Shown: in pieces, positions 62,928-64,000 of the stretch
How the letters are laid out: each line of letters begins with the position of its first letter
Position numbering within the stretch: position 1 is the stretch's first letter
Assembly (NCBI RefSeq): GCF_900157365.1
Contig: NZ_FUEZ01000004.1
Span: 1,537,066-1,601,065, forward strand
Direction of reading: 5' to 3'
DNA from: Mycobacterium numidiamassiliense
GTDB lineage: Bacteria > Actinomycetota > Actinomycetes > Mycobacteriales > Mycobacteriaceae
DNA: 64,000 nt
Program-made: the position numbers and the translations under genes
The notes under the pieces: generated by a model
Told to the model about the DNA's origin: nothing
Seen by the model: only the letters and a program-made list of their open reading frames with translations
Databases searched by the model: none

Positions 62928-64000
62928 GTGCGTTCTGTGGAGGAGCAGCAGGCTCGGATAACGGCCGCCGCGGTGGCCCCGCGGCCGATACGTGTCGCCA
63001 TCGCCGAGGCGCAGGGATTGATGTGCGCCGAAGAAGTCGTCACCGAAAGGCCACTGCCCGGGTTCGACCAGGCCGCGATCGACGGCTACGCCGTGCGCAG
63101 TGTGGATGTGCTGGGCGTTGGTGAGGTCGGCGGCGATGCCGTCCTGGACGAAGGCGGCGATCCGATCGCCGACGAGGACGCGCGCGACGGGCTGGTCCTG
63201 CCGGTGATGGGAACCATCGAGGCCGGCACGCGCACCCCCAGCCGGCTGCAGCCCCGGCAGGCCGCCCGGGTGCACACCGGAGCTCCCCTGCCCACGCTGG
63301 CCGACGCGGTGCTGCCGTTGCGCTGGACCGACGGCGGAACGTCGAAGGTGCGGATTCTGCGCGGGGCGCCCTCGGGCGCCTACGTGCGGCGCGCCGGGGA
63401 CGACGTCCAGCCCGGGGACGTCGCGGTGCGCTCCGGGACGATCATCGGTGCCGCTCAGGTGGGGCTGCTTGCCGCGGTCGGCCGTGAGCGGGTGCTGGTG
63501 CATCCGCGCCCGCGGGTCTCGGTGATGGCCATCGGCGGCGAGCTGGTGGACATCTCCCGGACTCCCGGCAACGGACAGGTCTACGACGTCAACTCCTATG
63601 CCCTGGCCGCCGCGGCCCGGGACGCCGGGGCGGAGGTCAACCGCATCGGCATCGTCTCCAACAACCCGCAAGAGTTCGGCGAAATCGTTCAGGGCCAGAT
63701 CAATCGCGCCGAAGTGTTGGTGATCGCAGGCGGGGTCGGGGGCTCGACCGCCGAGGCGGTCCGTGGGGTGCTCTCCGAGCTCGGCGAGATGGAGGTCGTC
63801 CGGGTGGGCATGCATCCCGGATCGGTCCAGGGTTTCGGCCAGCTGGGTCGCGATGGTGTGCCGACCTTCCTGCTGCCGGCCAATCCGGTCAGCGCCCTGG
63901 TGGTGTTCGAGGTGATGGTCCGGCCGTTGATCCGGCTGTCGCTGGGCAAGCGCCAGCCGATGCGGCGCATCGTGCAGGCCCGCACGCTCTCGCCGATCAC
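62928..64000 (+). CDS. moeA1: molybdopterin molybdenumtransferase MoeA1 (3' end outside window)
   Basis: Inserts molybdate into molybdopterin-AMP to form the molybdenum cofactor. The GTG at 62928 has AGAGG seven bases upstream; the first 357 codons are in the window and the frame is open to the right edge, so the gene is cut here. Visible are the N-terminal MoeA region (LPGFDQAAIDGYAVRS, TGAPLPTLADAVLP), DVQPGDVAVRSGTIIGAAQVGLLAAVG, the MPT-binding domain (MAIGGELVDI, GQVYDVNSYALAAAARDAG, VLVIAGGVGGSTAEAVRG) and the start of domain IV (VQGFGQLGRDGVPTFLLPANPVSALVVFEV). Sequence type and place after galU fit MoeA1. Confidence 0.95.
   Translation, partial: MRSVEEQQARITAAAVAPRPIRVAIAEAQGLMCAEEVVTERPLPGFDQAAIDGYAVRSVDVLGVGEVGGDAVLDEGGDPIADEDARDGLVLPVMGTIEAGTRTPSRLQPRQAARVHTGAPLPTLADAVLPLRWTDGGTSKVRILRGAPSGAYVRRAGDDVQPGDVAVRSGTIIGAAQVGLLAAVGRERVLVHPRPRVSVMAIGGELVDISRTPGNGQVYDVNSYALAAAARDAGAEVNRIGIVSNNPQEFGEIVQGQINRAEVLVIAGGVGGSTAEAVRGVLSELGEMEVVRVGMHPGSVQGFGQLGRDGVPTFLLPANPVSALVVFEVMVRPLIRLSLGKRQPMRRIVQARTLSPI

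Noticed and set aside
61917..63815. 632-codon antisense frame opposite galU and moeA1
   Set aside because: Shadow of two conserved genes; no ribosome site and His/Gln/Arg/Gly-rich nonsense composition.

Overview
This is a high-GC, densely packed stretch of a Mycobacterium chromosome. Gene content and order follow the M. tuberculosis H37Rv block pstS1 to moeA1 (roughly Rv0934-Rv0994), but several genes and intergenic contents differ from H37Rv. I read it as a non-tuberculous, probably slow-growing species; I cannot name the species. I saw no rRNA, tRNA, CRISPR array, insertion sequence, prophage or PE/PPE gene.

Layout. 1-3215: phosphate uptake genes pstS-pstC-pstA. 3219-13592: the two-component NHEJ system (ku on the minus strand, ligD on the plus strand), split by a four-gene polyol/sugar cluster (PfkB kinase, two mannitol-type dehydrogenases, a HAD phosphatase). 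ligD is translationally coupled to a FAH-hydrolase/metallo-beta-lactamase fusion. 13717-17248: a SAM methyltransferase diverging from a crotonase, an F420-type oxidoreductase with a KstR operator, and a STAS/HATPase protein. 17671-22429: a flavin monooxygenase and a diiron oxygenase diverging from cobF, a Fpg/Nei glycosylase and an SDR; this is the cobF locus that tubercle bacilli have lost. 22432-24429: an MpaB-type oxygenase and a TetR regulator back to back over a long, near-symmetric operator. 24436-30987: pgi, chorismate mutase with a structured leader, uvrD1, a membrane protein and an M23 peptidase.

31091-35748: a Crp-like site, sucCD, a thiolase-like protein without the usual nucleophile, and a second F420-type oxidoreductase with a KstR operator. 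35999-44060: a DUF5336 membrane protein, perM, purN-purH, and a MoxR-type AAA+ ATPase with a VWA-domain partner. 44258-46175: a glycosyltransferase and a DUF1707 protein. 46267-54677: a tight six-gene operon (atuA-like, fadE13, accD2, accA2, fadE12, echA7) whose enzyme set matches an acyclic-terpenoid/branched acyl-CoA carboxylation pathway. 54815-59548: rpmF, then the mprA-mprB-pepD-moaB2 envelope-stress operon with two MprA-type direct repeats. 59560-64000: mscL, a SAF-domain protein, a redox-regulated FmdB-type chaperone gene under a CIRCE element, 5-formyl-THF cyclo-ligase, galU, and moeA1 (cut by the window end).

Many genes here start at, or 6-7 bases downstream of, a TANNNT -10 hexamer, as expected for leaderless mycobacterial transcripts. 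The parts most worth follow-up are the AtuA/acyl-CoA carboxylase operon, the MpaB/TetR pair with its 41-bp operator, the cobF-oxygenase locus, the polyol cluster between ku and ligD, and the structured leader of the chorismate mutase gene.
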